64,000 nucleotides of DNA from an uncultured Bacteroidia bacterium. Its GTDB lineage: Bacteria; Bacteroidota; Bacteroidia; Bacteroidales; UBA932. Under the pieces are notes generated by a model that did not search any database, was not told the DNA's origin, and was given only the letters and a program-made list of their open reading frames with translations. A program made the position numbers and the translations under genes. This document shows positions 17,779 to 26,093 of this stretch, piece after piece (positions within the stretch are counted from its first letter, which is position 1; the number at the start of each line of letters is the position of its first letter). The DNA is taken from positions 85,995-149,994 of the forward strand of contig CACZHP010000008.1 of assembly GCA_902780935.1 (NCBI GenBank), given 5' to 3'.

Positions 17779-19707
17779 ATGTCGCCGGCTGATGTGCTGA
17801 AGGATTATTGGGGGTACGATAGTTTCCGCCCAATGCAGGAGGAGATTATCTCGGCCGCCCTGGAGGGGAAGGATGTGCTGGCGATCCTGCCCACGGGCGG
17901 TGGGAAGTCCGTCTGTTTCCAGGTGCCGGGAATCATGGCGGAGGGCCTGACCATTGTGGTGACCCCGCTGATCGCCCTGATGAAGGACCAGGTCCAGAAC
18001 CTGGAGAAGAGGGGAGTGAGGGCTCTGGCAATCCATGCCGGGATGTCCCGTCATGAGGTGGATCTGGCTCTTAACAACGCCGCTTACGGGGATTACAAGT
18101 TCCTGTACCTTTCCCCTGAACGTCTGGGGACCCGCCTTTTCCAGTCTTATCTTGACATACTGAATGTCAGCTACATAGTAGTCGATGAGGCGCATTGCAT
18201 CTCACAGTGGGGATATGATTTCAGGCCGGACTATCTAAAGATAGGTGACCTGCGAGAGAGAATTGACGCTCCGGTGATAGCCTTGACCGCGACTGCTACC
18301 CCCACCGTGGCTGACGACATCATGGACAAACTGGGTTTCCGGGAGAAGCTCCTCCTGAAGAGCGGTTTCGAGAGACCGAACCTGAGTTATATCGTGCGGC
18401 ATGTGGAGGACAAGAACTCGCAGATCCTGAATATCTGCCGGGGTGTCCCTGGCAGTGGGATAGTCTATGCCCGCAACAGGGCAAAGTGCGAGGAGCTTGC
18501 AGCCATGCTCAAGGCCGAGGGGATCAGTGCGGAGTTCTATCACGCCGGTCTCGGATCCCACGCCCGGAGCGAGCGTCAGGAGGCCTGGAAGGCCGGCAGG
18601 ACACAGGTTATGGTCTGTACAAACGCTTTCGGAATGGGCATCGACAAGCCGGATGTGCGGTTCGTGGCTCATTATGACCTTCCGGATAGTCCGGAGGCGT
18701 ATTTCCAGGAGGCCGGAAGGGCAGGCAGGGACGGGAAGCGCTCTTATGCCTTGCTTCTTTGGAACGGGATCGACACCCGCCGCCTTTCCCAGATCGGAAA
18801 TGTCTCTTTCCCTTCCCTTGAATACATAGGGAACATATACCAGAAGCTTCACGCTTTCTTTGAGATTCCTTACGATGCCGGGATCGGCCGCCAGTTGAAG
18901 TTCTCACTGGAGGACTTTTGCAAGGCGTTCGGGTTCCAGCGCGCTCCGGTGTTCCATTCCCTGAAATATCTCGAGCGTTCCGGGCACCTGACGTATTCGG
19001 AAGAGGTGGACATCCCGACGAAGGTCAGGATCTCCGCTGACCGGAAGTCGTTGTATGACATTGACTTGCCCAGTCAGGAGATGGCTTCTCTGCTGGACTT
19101 GCTGATGCGGACATATCCGGGAATATTCTCTTTCCTCCAGACTCTTGACGAGGATTATCTGGCCGGCCGTCTCGGAACCACCGTGCCAGGGCTGCGACAG
19201 CTATTATATTCGCTCTCCCTTGAACATGTCATCTCTTATGTGCCGGCTGCTCATTCGGATGTGGTGTTTCTGCACCATGACAGGTTGAGGCCGGGGAATG
19301 TGGATCTCATGCCGGAGCGCTACAAGATGCTCAGGGATAATTTCCGTTCCCGGTCGGAGGCGATGCTTGAATATGCGTCCGAGACATCCGAGTGCCGCTC
19401 CCGCTACCTCCTGCGCTACTTCGGCCAGACCGACACCACCGACTGCGGCACTTGCGACATTTGTCGTGGCAGACAGGCTCTGGCAGTCCAGACTCCTCGC
19501 TTCGCTCGGCCCCTCCCATCTCTTGGAGAGTGCGTGAAAACAAGTTTTCCCTCCCTCTCCTGCGATATGGGCCCCTCCCTCTTGCGTGACAGACCTGTCT
19601 GCCACGTCAGCCAGTATTTCCGATTCGTCCGGTGCGGCCAGTCTGGCAGGCTCAACCCATGCCACCCTCGGCATTGTAAGAGGGGGGACCGGAGCGGAAC
19701 GAAGTGA
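17779..19707 (+). CDS. recQ: ATP-dependent DNA helicase RecQ, 3' end altered by repeat insertion
   Basis: Superfamily 2 helicase. Walker A is LPTGGGKSVCFQ, the DEAH box is VVDEAHCISQWGYDFRPDY, and motif VI reads QEAGRAGRDGK. The RQC zinc site ends at CGTCDICRGR near residue 562. From codon 563 the frame runs into palindromic repeat DNA (family P1) and then P2, ending at TGA 19705-19707 after about 80 unrelated residues. The natural winged-helix tail lies further on in another frame (19538-19999). The helicase core and zinc module are intact, so a shortened protein could still work; alternatively a single-base indel in the repeats interrupts an otherwise open fusion. Confidence 0.85.
   Translation: MSPADVLKDYWGYDSFRPMQEEIISAALEGKDVLAILPTGGGKSVCFQVPGIMAEGLTIVVTPLIALMKDQVQNLEKRGVRALAIHAGMSRHEVDLALNNAAYGDYKFLYLSPERLGTRLFQSYLDILNVSYIVVDEAHCISQWGYDFRPDYLKIGDLRERIDAPVIALTATATPTVADDIMDKLGFREKLLLKSGFERPNLSYIVRHVEDKNSQILNICRGVPGSGIVYARNRAKCEELAAMLKAEGISAEFYHAGLGSHARSERQEAWKAGRTQVMVCTNAFGMGIDKPDVRFVAHYDLPDSPEAYFQEAGRAGRDGKRSYALLLWNGIDTRRLSQIGNVSFPSLEYIGNIYQKLHAFFEIPYDAGIGRQLKFSLEDFCKAFGFQRAPVFHSLKYLERSGHLTYSEEVDIPTKVRISADRKSLYDIDLPSQEMASLLDLLMRTYPGIFSFLQTLDEDYLAGRLGTTVPGLRQLLYSLSLEHVISYVPAAHSDVVFLHHDRLRPGNVDLMPERYKMLRDNFRSRSEAMLEYASETSECRSRYLLRYFGQTDTTDCGTCDICRGRQALAVQTPRFARPLPSLGECVKTSFPSLSCDMGPSLLRDRPVCHVSQYFRFVRCGQSGRLNPCHPRHCKRGDRSGTK
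19467..19604 (+). repeat. palindromic element P1, copy A (inside recQ)
   Basis: 138 bp bounded by perfect 11-bp inverted arms, TGGCAGACAGG (19467-19477) and CCTGTCTGCCA (19594-19604). The interior carries the P1 core: CCCTCCCATCTCT, GGAGAGT, the central palindrome GAAAACAAGTTTTC at 19536-19549 and GGGCCCCTCCCTCTTGCG. Related copies lie at 29297-29447 and 47551-47724. It is read in the same frame as in mtaB (LPSLGECVKTSF here, LPSLGESVKTSF there). Confidence 0.9.
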
Positions 19708-19999
19708 AGCGAGCGGTGGGGCCGAGCGTAGCGAGGCGGTTGAGCCGCCAGAGCTGGCAGCACCGGTAGCACCGGTCATAGCTTCTGTCGCCGAAGTTCC
19801 AAATCCTATAGAGCCGCCAGAGCTGGCAGCATCGGTTGAGGAGGCGATTGTGCGGTTCATCGAGGGAAAAGGGGGAGCGTATAGGGTTGCGGATGTGGTG
19901 GCGGAGTTCGGGAATCCGGCGAAGGGTTATCCTCAGGACTATCTAGAGGTGCTGCGGCACCTGATTGACGACGGGGTGGTTCCACCACCTGGCGGCTAA
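19538..19999 (+). pseudogene. recQ: frameshifted 3' part of recQ (C-terminal winged-helix region)
   Basis: Frame 2 is open from 19538 to TAA 19997-19999. It reads through the P2 palindrome as ALA/GLU-rich sequence and then gives a sensible RecQ tail from about 19832 (VEEAIVRFIEGKGG, YRVADVVAEFGNPAKGYP, DYLEVLRHLIDDG). It lacks its own start and is offset by one base from the helicase frame. One indel between 19538 and 19705 would rejoin the two. The tail retains good protein-like composition, suggesting the shift is recent, programmed or an assembly error. Confidence 0.7.
19629..19766 (+). repeat. palindromic element P2, copy A (inside recQ)
   Basis: 138 bp with 13-bp arms, CCGGTGCGGCCAG (19629-19641) and CTGGCAGCACCGG (19754-19766), 12 of 13 complementary. 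The interior (ACCCATGCCACCCTCGGCA, then TGTAAGAGGGGGGACCGG, then AAGCGAGCGGTGGGGCCGAG) is nearly identical to 47732-47873. The right end, GAGCCGCCAGAGCTGGCAGC, is repeated 69 bp downstream (19742 and 19811), a spacing divisible by three. Confidence 0.88.
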
Positions 20000-20066
20000 A
20001 GGGCTGATTATGAATTAATAAGATATAAATTAAGTGCCGGAAGGCCGTACTTAGAAATAAGCTAAT

Positions 20067-23000
20067 ATGATGAAATACAATCTGTTGACTGCCAGCTTAA
20101 TCCTGCTGCTGTTCTCCTGCGGCTCTCCCCAGAAGAACGATTCTTTGAACAACAGTGACACCGAATTGGCCCGAGCCATCCTCGCCGACAAGACACTTGA
20201 CAAAGTCGAGAAGATGGGTAAAGAACTGCTGTCCAAAGGCTACAACGCCGGCAGCGGCTATTCCGAAGTCTGGATCCGGGACATGAACACCTTCATCGAG
20301 ACATCCCTCGAGGTGGTCGAGCCCTCCGACGTCAAGAAAGCCCTTAGCTATTTCCTGCTGCTCCAACAGCCTAATGACGAGATAATTGACGGGTATGTCC
20401 TGAAAGGAAGGGTCGATTGGTACGACCCGAATCAATATTATTCCGACAACGATCCGGACCATGTCGGCTTCAAAAACACGGTTGAGACTGACCAGGAGAC
20501 ATCCCTGGTCCAGGCGGTTCGGAAATATGTCGAGAAGACCGGTGATATCGATTTCCTCTCCGAGGACATGGCCGGGAAGACCGTGTACCAGAGACTGAAG
20601 GCGGCGATGGAATATCTCCTGAGGGAGAAATACGACAGCAAGTACGGTCTCTTGACCGGGGCGCTGACATCAGACTGGGGCGATGTGGAGAATGATCCTG
20701 AGAACTGCGTGGACATAGGCCCCGGCTCCATTGTGACGATAGACATCTATGACAACGCCATGATGGTCATCGCCCTGCGGGATCTTCAGGCACTTACCGG
20801 CGATCCGGCGGAGAAAGCATATTGGAAGGGACTTGGGGAGAGTTTCTCAAGGAATATTCGGAAATATCTCTGGGACAAGAAGAACCAGCGCTTCATCCCG
20901 CATATTTACCCCGATGGGAAGCCTGAGGCCGTCAATTTCGACGAGGATATGATTTACTATCATGGAGGCACCGCGATTGCTATCGAAGCCGGCCTGCTGA
21001 CAAAGGAGGAGATCGCGAAGGTCAACTCTGACATGCTGGATAACGTCAAGGCCTCCGGAATGCCTTCAATAGGGCTCACGGTCTATCCGCCCTATCCCTA
21101 TGGCTTCTTCCCCGGTTTTTATCCCGGCGGAATGGCTAATCCTTACAGCTACCAGAACGGCGGGGACTGGACCTGGTTCGGCGGCAGGATGATCCAGCAA
21201 CTTGTCGGAAACGGGTTTGTCCAGGAAGCCTATCAGGAAATACGTCCGATGATAGACAGGGTAATCGTCAACGGCGACTTCTACGAATGGTATGGCCCCG
21301 GCGGTGTTCCCAGCGGATCGGCGGCGTTCAAAGGCTCTGCCGGAGTACTCTGCAAAGCCATCAGGCTATTAAGGGCTTGGGCGATGGAGCATTCTGAAGG
21401 CGAAGTGGAGAATCTTTCGCAATATGTCAACCCCTTGATAGGCAGCGCCCATTGCCGCTGGTTCCATGTGGCTCCAGGTGCCCTGCCTTTCGGCCTCGCG
21501 AAACCAGGCCCCTCAACGAACGGCAGCTACGGCAACAAATCCGGTTGGGAAGCCACCGGTTACGACTATCGCCACACCTCGATCGAGGGTTTCCCGTGCC
21601 TGCATGAGTTCCAAGTCGGAGGCATAGTGCTGATGCCTACGACAGGGGTGCTGAAGACCGTACCGGGGACCTTGGACGGGGCTGTGGACGGTTACCGCTC
21701 TGCGTTCAGCCACGAGAATGAAACCGCTGCCCCGGGGTACTACTCCGTTTGGCTGGACGACTATGGGATTAAGGCGGAAGTGACTGCTACCAAGAGGGTG
21801 GCTTACCAGCGTTTCAATTTCCCCGGAGGGGAGGAAGGGCATCTGCTTTTTGACATAGGCAACCGCCAGGGCGAGAGTGGCCCTGCCAAGGACGCTGAGG
21901 TCGTTATCCGTGAGGACGGGACCGTTGAGGGCTGGGTGCGTACCCTGCCCGTCTATAGTGACAAGTACCAGGACGGGGCGACAGTGACCATGTTCTTCTC
22001 GGCCGACCTTGACAAAAAGCCTTCAGAGTCAGGTACTTTCGTTGGCAAAAAAGTCTTCTCTGGCGCGAAGTCCGCAAAGGGTGTCGGAGCAGGGGCATAT
22101 CTCAGTTTCCCGGCAGGAACCGGAACCGTCACCACCCGGGTCGGCCTGTCATATACCTCTATTGAGAATGCCCGCCTGAACCGTGAGAGCGAGACGGAGG
22201 GAGGAAAATTAGGCTTCGACGAGGCCAGGACACGCTCCGCCCGGACATGGGAGTCTTACCTCGGAAGGATCCGGGTGAAGACAGCCTCGGTCGAAGACAA
22301 GGTTAAGTTCTACACCGGGCTCTACCACGCTGTCCTCGGGAGGGGATTGGCCAGCGATGTCAACGGGGATTACCCGACCCACGACGGTGGGATAGGGCAT
22401 CTGCCGAAAGGTCCCGACGGGGGTCCAGCGTTCTCATTTGTCAACTCCGACGGAATTTGGGGAGGCCAGTGGAACCTGACACAGGTTTGGGCGCTTGCGT
22501 ATCCGGAATATCTTTCGGACTTCGTCAACACGCATATTCAAGTCTATAAGGATTCCGGATGGCTCGGCGATGGGATAGCCTGCAGCCGGTACGTCTCCGG
22601 AGTCGGTACCAACCAGCTCGGCAACACCATCGCAGCCGCTTACATGCGGGGCATCAGGACTTTCGACGTGGAGGCAGGATATGCGGCGGCCCGGAAGAAC
22701 GAGCTCGACGGCGAGAACCGCCCGATGGGCGCCGGGAAGATGGACACCGACCAGTTCGTCAGACTCGGATATGTCCCTCACAAGGACTCCGGACCATGGC
22801 CGGACGAGGGGTGGATGTTCTCCGCTTCCCACACCCTGGAATATTGCTTCGGAGCCTATGCGGTCGCCCAGATGGCCAGGGAACTCGGCAAGACTGAGGA
22901 CTATGACCGCCTGATGGAACTGTCTAAGGGATGGGAGAATATCTACGACGACAAGGAAAATCTCATCCACCCCAAGTGGGAGAACGGGGAGTTCATCGGT

Positions 23001-23678
23001 GACTTCAACCCGATGCAGGTCTGGAGGGGATTCCAGGAGGGCAATGCTTACCAATATACCTTCTATGTGCCGCACGATCCGAAGAGCCTGATAGCGAAGA
23101 TGGGTGCCGAGGAGTTTTCCGCCCGTCTGGACAGCATCTTCGCCCGTTCTGAGGCGAATATATTCAGCGGAGGAAAGACCATCGACGCCTTTGCTGGTCT
23201 CCAGACTTACTACAACCAGGGTAACCAGCCCTGCCTCCACATCCCTTGGCTTTTCAACCAGGCTGGTCGTCCTTCCCTTACCCAGAAGTGGGTGAGAGCC
23301 ATCCTTGACGACTTCTATGGCACTGACGGCATCCACGGCTACGGTTACGGTCAGGATGAGGACCAGGGCCAGCTCGGCGCCTGGTATGTGATCTCATCCC
23401 TGGGTCTTTTCGATGTCGCCGGCCTGTGCGACAAGGACGCCGCTTTCGCCCTGGGAAGCCCCAAGTTCGACGAGGTGACTATCACCCTTGACGAGCGCTA
23501 TTACCCCGGAAGAACATTCACGATTGTGACAAGTGACAATTCCAGGATTAATAAATATGCACAAAGCTATGTCCTTAACGGACAGGAACTTCACACACCG
23601 TTTATCCCATTTGACAAAGTCGTCTCCGGAGGAAGGCTAGAGGTCGGGATGGGGATGAGTCCCAAAGACAGTTATTGA
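20067..23678 (+). CDS. two-domain glycosidase lipoprotein: (alpha/alpha)6 domain fused to GH92 mannosidase
   Basis: A 1203-residue lipoprotein (LLLFSCGSPQ lipobox, Cys near 18). Residues about 30-445 form a six-hairpin glycosidase-like domain (YSEVWIRDMNTFIETSLEVV, LTSDWGDVEN, YQNGGDWTWFGGRM, GDFYEWYGPGG). From about 450 a complete GH92 alpha-mannosidase follows: YVNPLIGSAHCRWFHVAPGA, the catalytic-acid segment EGNAYQYTFYVPHD near 990 and GQDEDQGQLGAWYVISSLG near 1095, which holds the expected catalytic aspartates. GH92 enzymes are Ca-dependent exo-mannosidases acting on N-glycans and mannans. The front domain suggests a second activity on the same glycan. There is no SusCD pair or other GH beside it. 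Confidence 0.88.
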   Translation: MMKYNLLTASLILLLFSCGSPQKNDSLNNSDTELARAILADKTLDKVEKMGKELLSKGYNAGSGYSEVWIRDMNTFIETSLEVVEPSDVKKALSYFLLLQQPNDEIIDGYVLKGRVDWYDPNQYYSDNDPDHVGFKNTVETDQETSLVQAVRKYVEKTGDIDFLSEDMAGKTVYQRLKAAMEYLLREKYDSKYGLLTGALTSDWGDVENDPENCVDIGPGSIVTIDIYDNAMMVIALRDLQALTGDPAEKAYWKGLGESFSRNIRKYLWDKKNQRFIPHIYPDGKPEAVNFDEDMIYYHGGTAIAIEAGLLTKEEIAKVNSDMLDNVKASGMPSIGLTVYPPYPYGFFPGFYPGGMANPYSYQNGGDWTWFGGRMIQQLVGNGFVQEAYQEIRPMIDRVIVNGDFYEWYGPGGVPSGSAAFKGSAGVLCKAIRLLRAWAMEHSEGEVENLSQYVNPLIGSAHCRWFHVAPGALPFGLAKPGPSTNGSYGNKSGWEATGYDYRHTSIEGFPCLHEFQVGGIVLMPTTGVLKTVPGTLDGAVDGYRSAFSHENETAAPGYYSVWLDDYGIKAEVTATKRVAYQRFNFPGGEEGHLLFDIGNRQGESGPAKDAEVVIREDGTVEGWVRTLPVYSDKYQDGATVTMFFSADLDKKPSESGTFVGKKVFSGAKSAKGVGAGAYLSFPAGTGTVTTRVGLSYTSIENARLNRESETEGGKLGFDEARTRSARTWESYLGRIRVKTASVEDKVKFYTGLYHAVLGRGLASDVNGDYPTHDGGIGHLPKGPDGGPAFSFVNSDGIWGGQWNLTQVWALAYPEYLSDFVNTHIQVYKDSGWLGDGIACSRYVSGVGTNQLGNTIAAAYMRGIRTFDVEAGYAAARKNELDGENRPMGAGKMDTDQFVRLGYVPHKDSGPWPDEGWMFSASHTLEYCFGAYAVAQMARELGKTEDYDRLMELSKGWENIYDDKENLIHPKWENGEFIGDFNPMQVWRGFQEGNAYQYTFYVPHDPKSLIAKMGAEEFSARLDSIFARSEANIFSGGKTIDAFAGLQTYYNQGNQPCLHIPWLFNQAGRPSLTQKWVRAILDDFYGTDGIHGYGYGQDEDQGQLGAWYVISSLGLFDVAGLCDKDAAFALGSPKFDEVTITLDERYYPGRTFTIVTSDNSRINKYAQSYVLNGQELHTPFIPFDKVVSGGRLEVGMGMSPKDSY

Positions 23679-23711
23679 TGATTTTGCAACCTGGTTGCAT
23701 GCGATAATTGT

Positions 23712-23719
23712 TACATTCG
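23712..23719 (+). promoter_or_regulatory. -7 box TACATTCG for the copper-type receptor operon
   Basis: TACATTCG lies 20 bases before GTG 23740 and downstream of an in-frame ATG at 23695. If it is the -7 box, transcription starts near 23725, so the ATG cannot be the start and GTG 23740 is preferred. The -33 match is weak. Confidence 0.5.
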
Positions 23720-23739
23720 CAAGTTTTAAAATATTACTT

Positions 23740-25740
23740 GTGAACAAGCCGTTGTTACTTATATTGGGACTTTGCCTATCCGTTCCGGTTCTTGCCCAAT
23801 CAGTCGAGGACCAGAAGGACAGGACTGATACTCTGAATGCCACCGTGTTCACATCCAGACGCAATGCGGGGGCGCTTTCCAAAGGTAAGGATCTTCGAAC
23901 GGAGGTTATAAGCTCCGCCGGACTTATGAAACTCGCCTGCTGCAACCTCGCCGAGAGTTTCGAAAACTCGGCCAGCGTCACGGTCGGATATTCCGATGCT
24001 GTCACCGGGGCCCGCCAGATCCGCCTTTTGGGCCTTTCCGGAGTGTATCTCCAGATGCTGGAGGAGAACCGTCCTGTGATGCGTGGACTGAGCGCCCCTT
24101 TCGGGCTTTCCTTTGTCCCCGGACCCTGGATGGAGAGCATCCAGATTGCGAAAGGATCACCTTCGGTCATCAACGGTACCGAGTCCATGACCGGCCAGAT
24201 CAACACCGAGTTCCGCAAGCCAACGGACGAGATTCCGCTGTTCATCAATGTCGTCGGCATGTCCGACACCAAGACAGATTTCAATCTCGCCTCCTCGCTC
24301 CAGTTCGGAGACAAGCTGTCCACGGTTACCCTTGCCCATGCGGAAGGCAACTTCAAGTCCCATGACATGAATATGGACGGTTTCCTGGACGACCCGATGA
24401 GAAAGCAGGTCAACCTGGGCAGCCGATGGCTGTGGTACACTCCGGAACTGGTGATTCATTGGGGTGCGAGCGCCCTGTACGACTCGAGGATAGGAGGACA
24501 GGAAGTCGGCTGGAAGTCAGACATCTCAAACAAGAGAGTCAACGCCTACATCAAAATCGGACATCCTTTCCGGGAGGACAACTCATCGAGCCTGGCGTTC
24601 ATCGGCGACTACACTTTCAACGACATGGACGCGGGTTTCGGCCCGGCCATGTACGGTGGACGGCAGCACTCGGGATTCCTGAACCTGATGTTCCGGGACG
24701 CTTTCGCTGAGCGCCATGACTTGACCCTCGGTCTGAGCTCCACCTTGGACGGTTATTCTGAAACCCTCCGGAGGAGCCTCCCCAACAAGGTGGAAAACTC
24801 TTTCCACGATCTCAAAACCAATCTGATTGACCTGAGGGCTTATGGCGAATACACCTTCCATGTGGAAGAGAAGTTCTCTGCGATCCTCGGCCTTAACGGG
24901 GACTGGTTCAAGGACTATGGTTTCCGTTTCTCCCCGAGGCTGACACTGAAGTACCAGCCCCTCGAGGCGGTCATCCTCAGGGCAAACGGTGGCAGGGGGC
25001 TTAGGAACGCGCTTCCGCTGATTGACAATTTCGGAGTGTTCTCAACCGGCAAGGCATTCCGTGGGGACTATATCTCCCATCCCCTGGAGGACTCCTGGAC
25101 TTTCGGAGGCAACGCCACCTTCTACATCAATGAGAGCGACTACCTGAGCCTGGATTATTTCTCCACCCGTTTCACCGACCAGCTTGTCGTCGATAGGGAG
25201 CGGCGGCCAGGTGAGATAGCTTTCTATCCGCTGGACGGGAAGTCGTTCAGTGACAGCTACCAGGCAGACATCCACTTCGAGCCATCATCCCACTTCACGG
25301 TGGACCTGACCGCGAGGTACACCGATGCAAGGACCACCTACAGCTCATCCGGACTTCGCGAGGTCCCGCTCACCAGCCGTTTCAAGGGAGTGGTCAACCT
25401 CCAGTACAAGACCAATCTCGGCAAGTGGGTTTTCGACCTTACAGGTTCGGTCAACGGATCTGCCAGGGTCTATGACTTCATGCTCGACCTGTATCCTGAG
25501 GGAAGGACTCCGGTCTATCCTCTCCTGTATGCCCAGGTGACTCGCCGGTTTAAAGGCTTTGATGTGTATCTCGGCGGGGAGAACCTTACGGGCTCCCGCC
25601 AGAAAGACGTAATTCTTGGCACGAGAATGGCAGACGGGATGGTGGACACGAGTTCCTCCGACTTCGACGCCAGCGCCGTCTGGGGTCCCCTTATGGGTGC
25701 GACGGTCTATGCCGGAATTCGTGTAACAATTTGGAAATAA
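23740..25740 (+). CDS. TonB-dependent receptor of the HMA-linked (probable copper) type
   Basis: A 666-residue receptor starting at GTG: KPLLLILGLCLSVPVLAQS is a good signal peptide, whereas an upstream ATG at 23695 adds 15 residues and precedes the likely promoter. The plug has KLACCNLAESFENSASV with a Cys pair, then GARQIRLLGLSGVYLQMLEENRPVMRGLS and SPSVINGTESMTGQIN. This Cys-pair plug is characteristic of Bacteroidota receptors encoded next to a small heavy-metal-associated protein, which is the next gene here. Copper is the likely substrate or ligand (inference from family and neighbour). There is no carboxypeptidase-like N-terminal domain. Confidence 0.85.
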   Translation: MNKPLLLILGLCLSVPVLAQSVEDQKDRTDTLNATVFTSRRNAGALSKGKDLRTEVISSAGLMKLACCNLAESFENSASVTVGYSDAVTGARQIRLLGLSGVYLQMLEENRPVMRGLSAPFGLSFVPGPWMESIQIAKGSPSVINGTESMTGQINTEFRKPTDEIPLFINVVGMSDTKTDFNLASSLQFGDKLSTVTLAHAEGNFKSHDMNMDGFLDDPMRKQVNLGSRWLWYTPELVIHWGASALYDSRIGGQEVGWKSDISNKRVNAYIKIGHPFREDNSSSLAFIGDYTFNDMDAGFGPAMYGGRQHSGFLNLMFRDAFAERHDLTLGLSSTLDGYSETLRRSLPNKVENSFHDLKTNLIDLRAYGEYTFHVEEKFSAILGLNGDWFKDYGFRFSPRLTLKYQPLEAVILRANGGRGLRNALPLIDNFGVFSTGKAFRGDYISHPLEDSWTFGGNATFYINESDYLSLDYFSTRFTDQLVVDRERRPGEIAFYPLDGKSFSDSYQADIHFEPSSHFTVDLTARYTDARTTYSSSGLREVPLTSRFKGVVNLQYKTNLGKWVFDLTGSVNGSARVYDFMLDLYPEGRTPVYPLLYAQVTRRFKGFDVYLGGENLTGSRQKDVILGTRMADGMVDTSSSDFDASAVWGPLMGATVYAGIRVTIWK

Positions 25741-25757
25741 TTGATAATTAAAGTGAT

Positions 25758-26093
25758 ATGAAAAGAGTTCTGTTTTCTGTTCTTTCAGCTCTTCTTCTTG
25801 CGGCTCCCGTCGCCCTCTCCGCTTCAGAGCCCGCCGCGTCATATTCATTTGACAAGAAGAAGACCAATTCCGTCACAGTGACCTACAACGTTAACATGCA
25901 CTGCGACAAGTGTGTCAACAAGATCAAGGAGAACATCTCCTTCATGAAAGGGGTTGAGGACCTGAAAGTCTCCCTTGACGAGAAGACGGTGGTGATAAAA
26001 TACAATCCCGCCAAGACGGACGAGCCCACTCTCGTGAAGGCCATTGAGAAGTGCGGATATACTGCGGAAAAAGTGGAGAAAGTGGATAAATGA
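25758..26093 (+). CDS. exported heavy-metal-associated (HMA) domain protein
   Basis: A 111-residue protein with a signal peptide (MKRVLFSVLSALLLAAPVALSAS) followed by one HMA fold. The metal-binding loop is MHCDKC, in place of the common MxCxxC with Thr/Gly; the rest (VNKIKENISFMKGVEDLKVS, VVIKYNPAKT, KAIEKCGYTAEKV) fits the babbab fold. It probably binds Cu(I) in the periplasm, handing metal from or to the upstream receptor (17-base gap). Its end overlaps the LD-carboxypeptidase start (ATGA). Confidence 0.9.
   Translation: MKRVLFSVLSALLLAAPVALSASEPAASYSFDKKKTNSVTVTYNVNMHCDKCVNKIKENISFMKGVEDLKVSLDEKTVVIKYNPAKTDEPTLVKAIEKCGYTAEKVEKVDK

Noticed and set aside
19467-19999. Interpretation of the recQ and lipoprotein inserts as inteins or group II introns
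   Set aside because: No splicing-domain residues, no endonuclease or reverse transcriptase, and no intron secondary-structure core are present. The inserts are short palindromes repeated elsewhere in the window.
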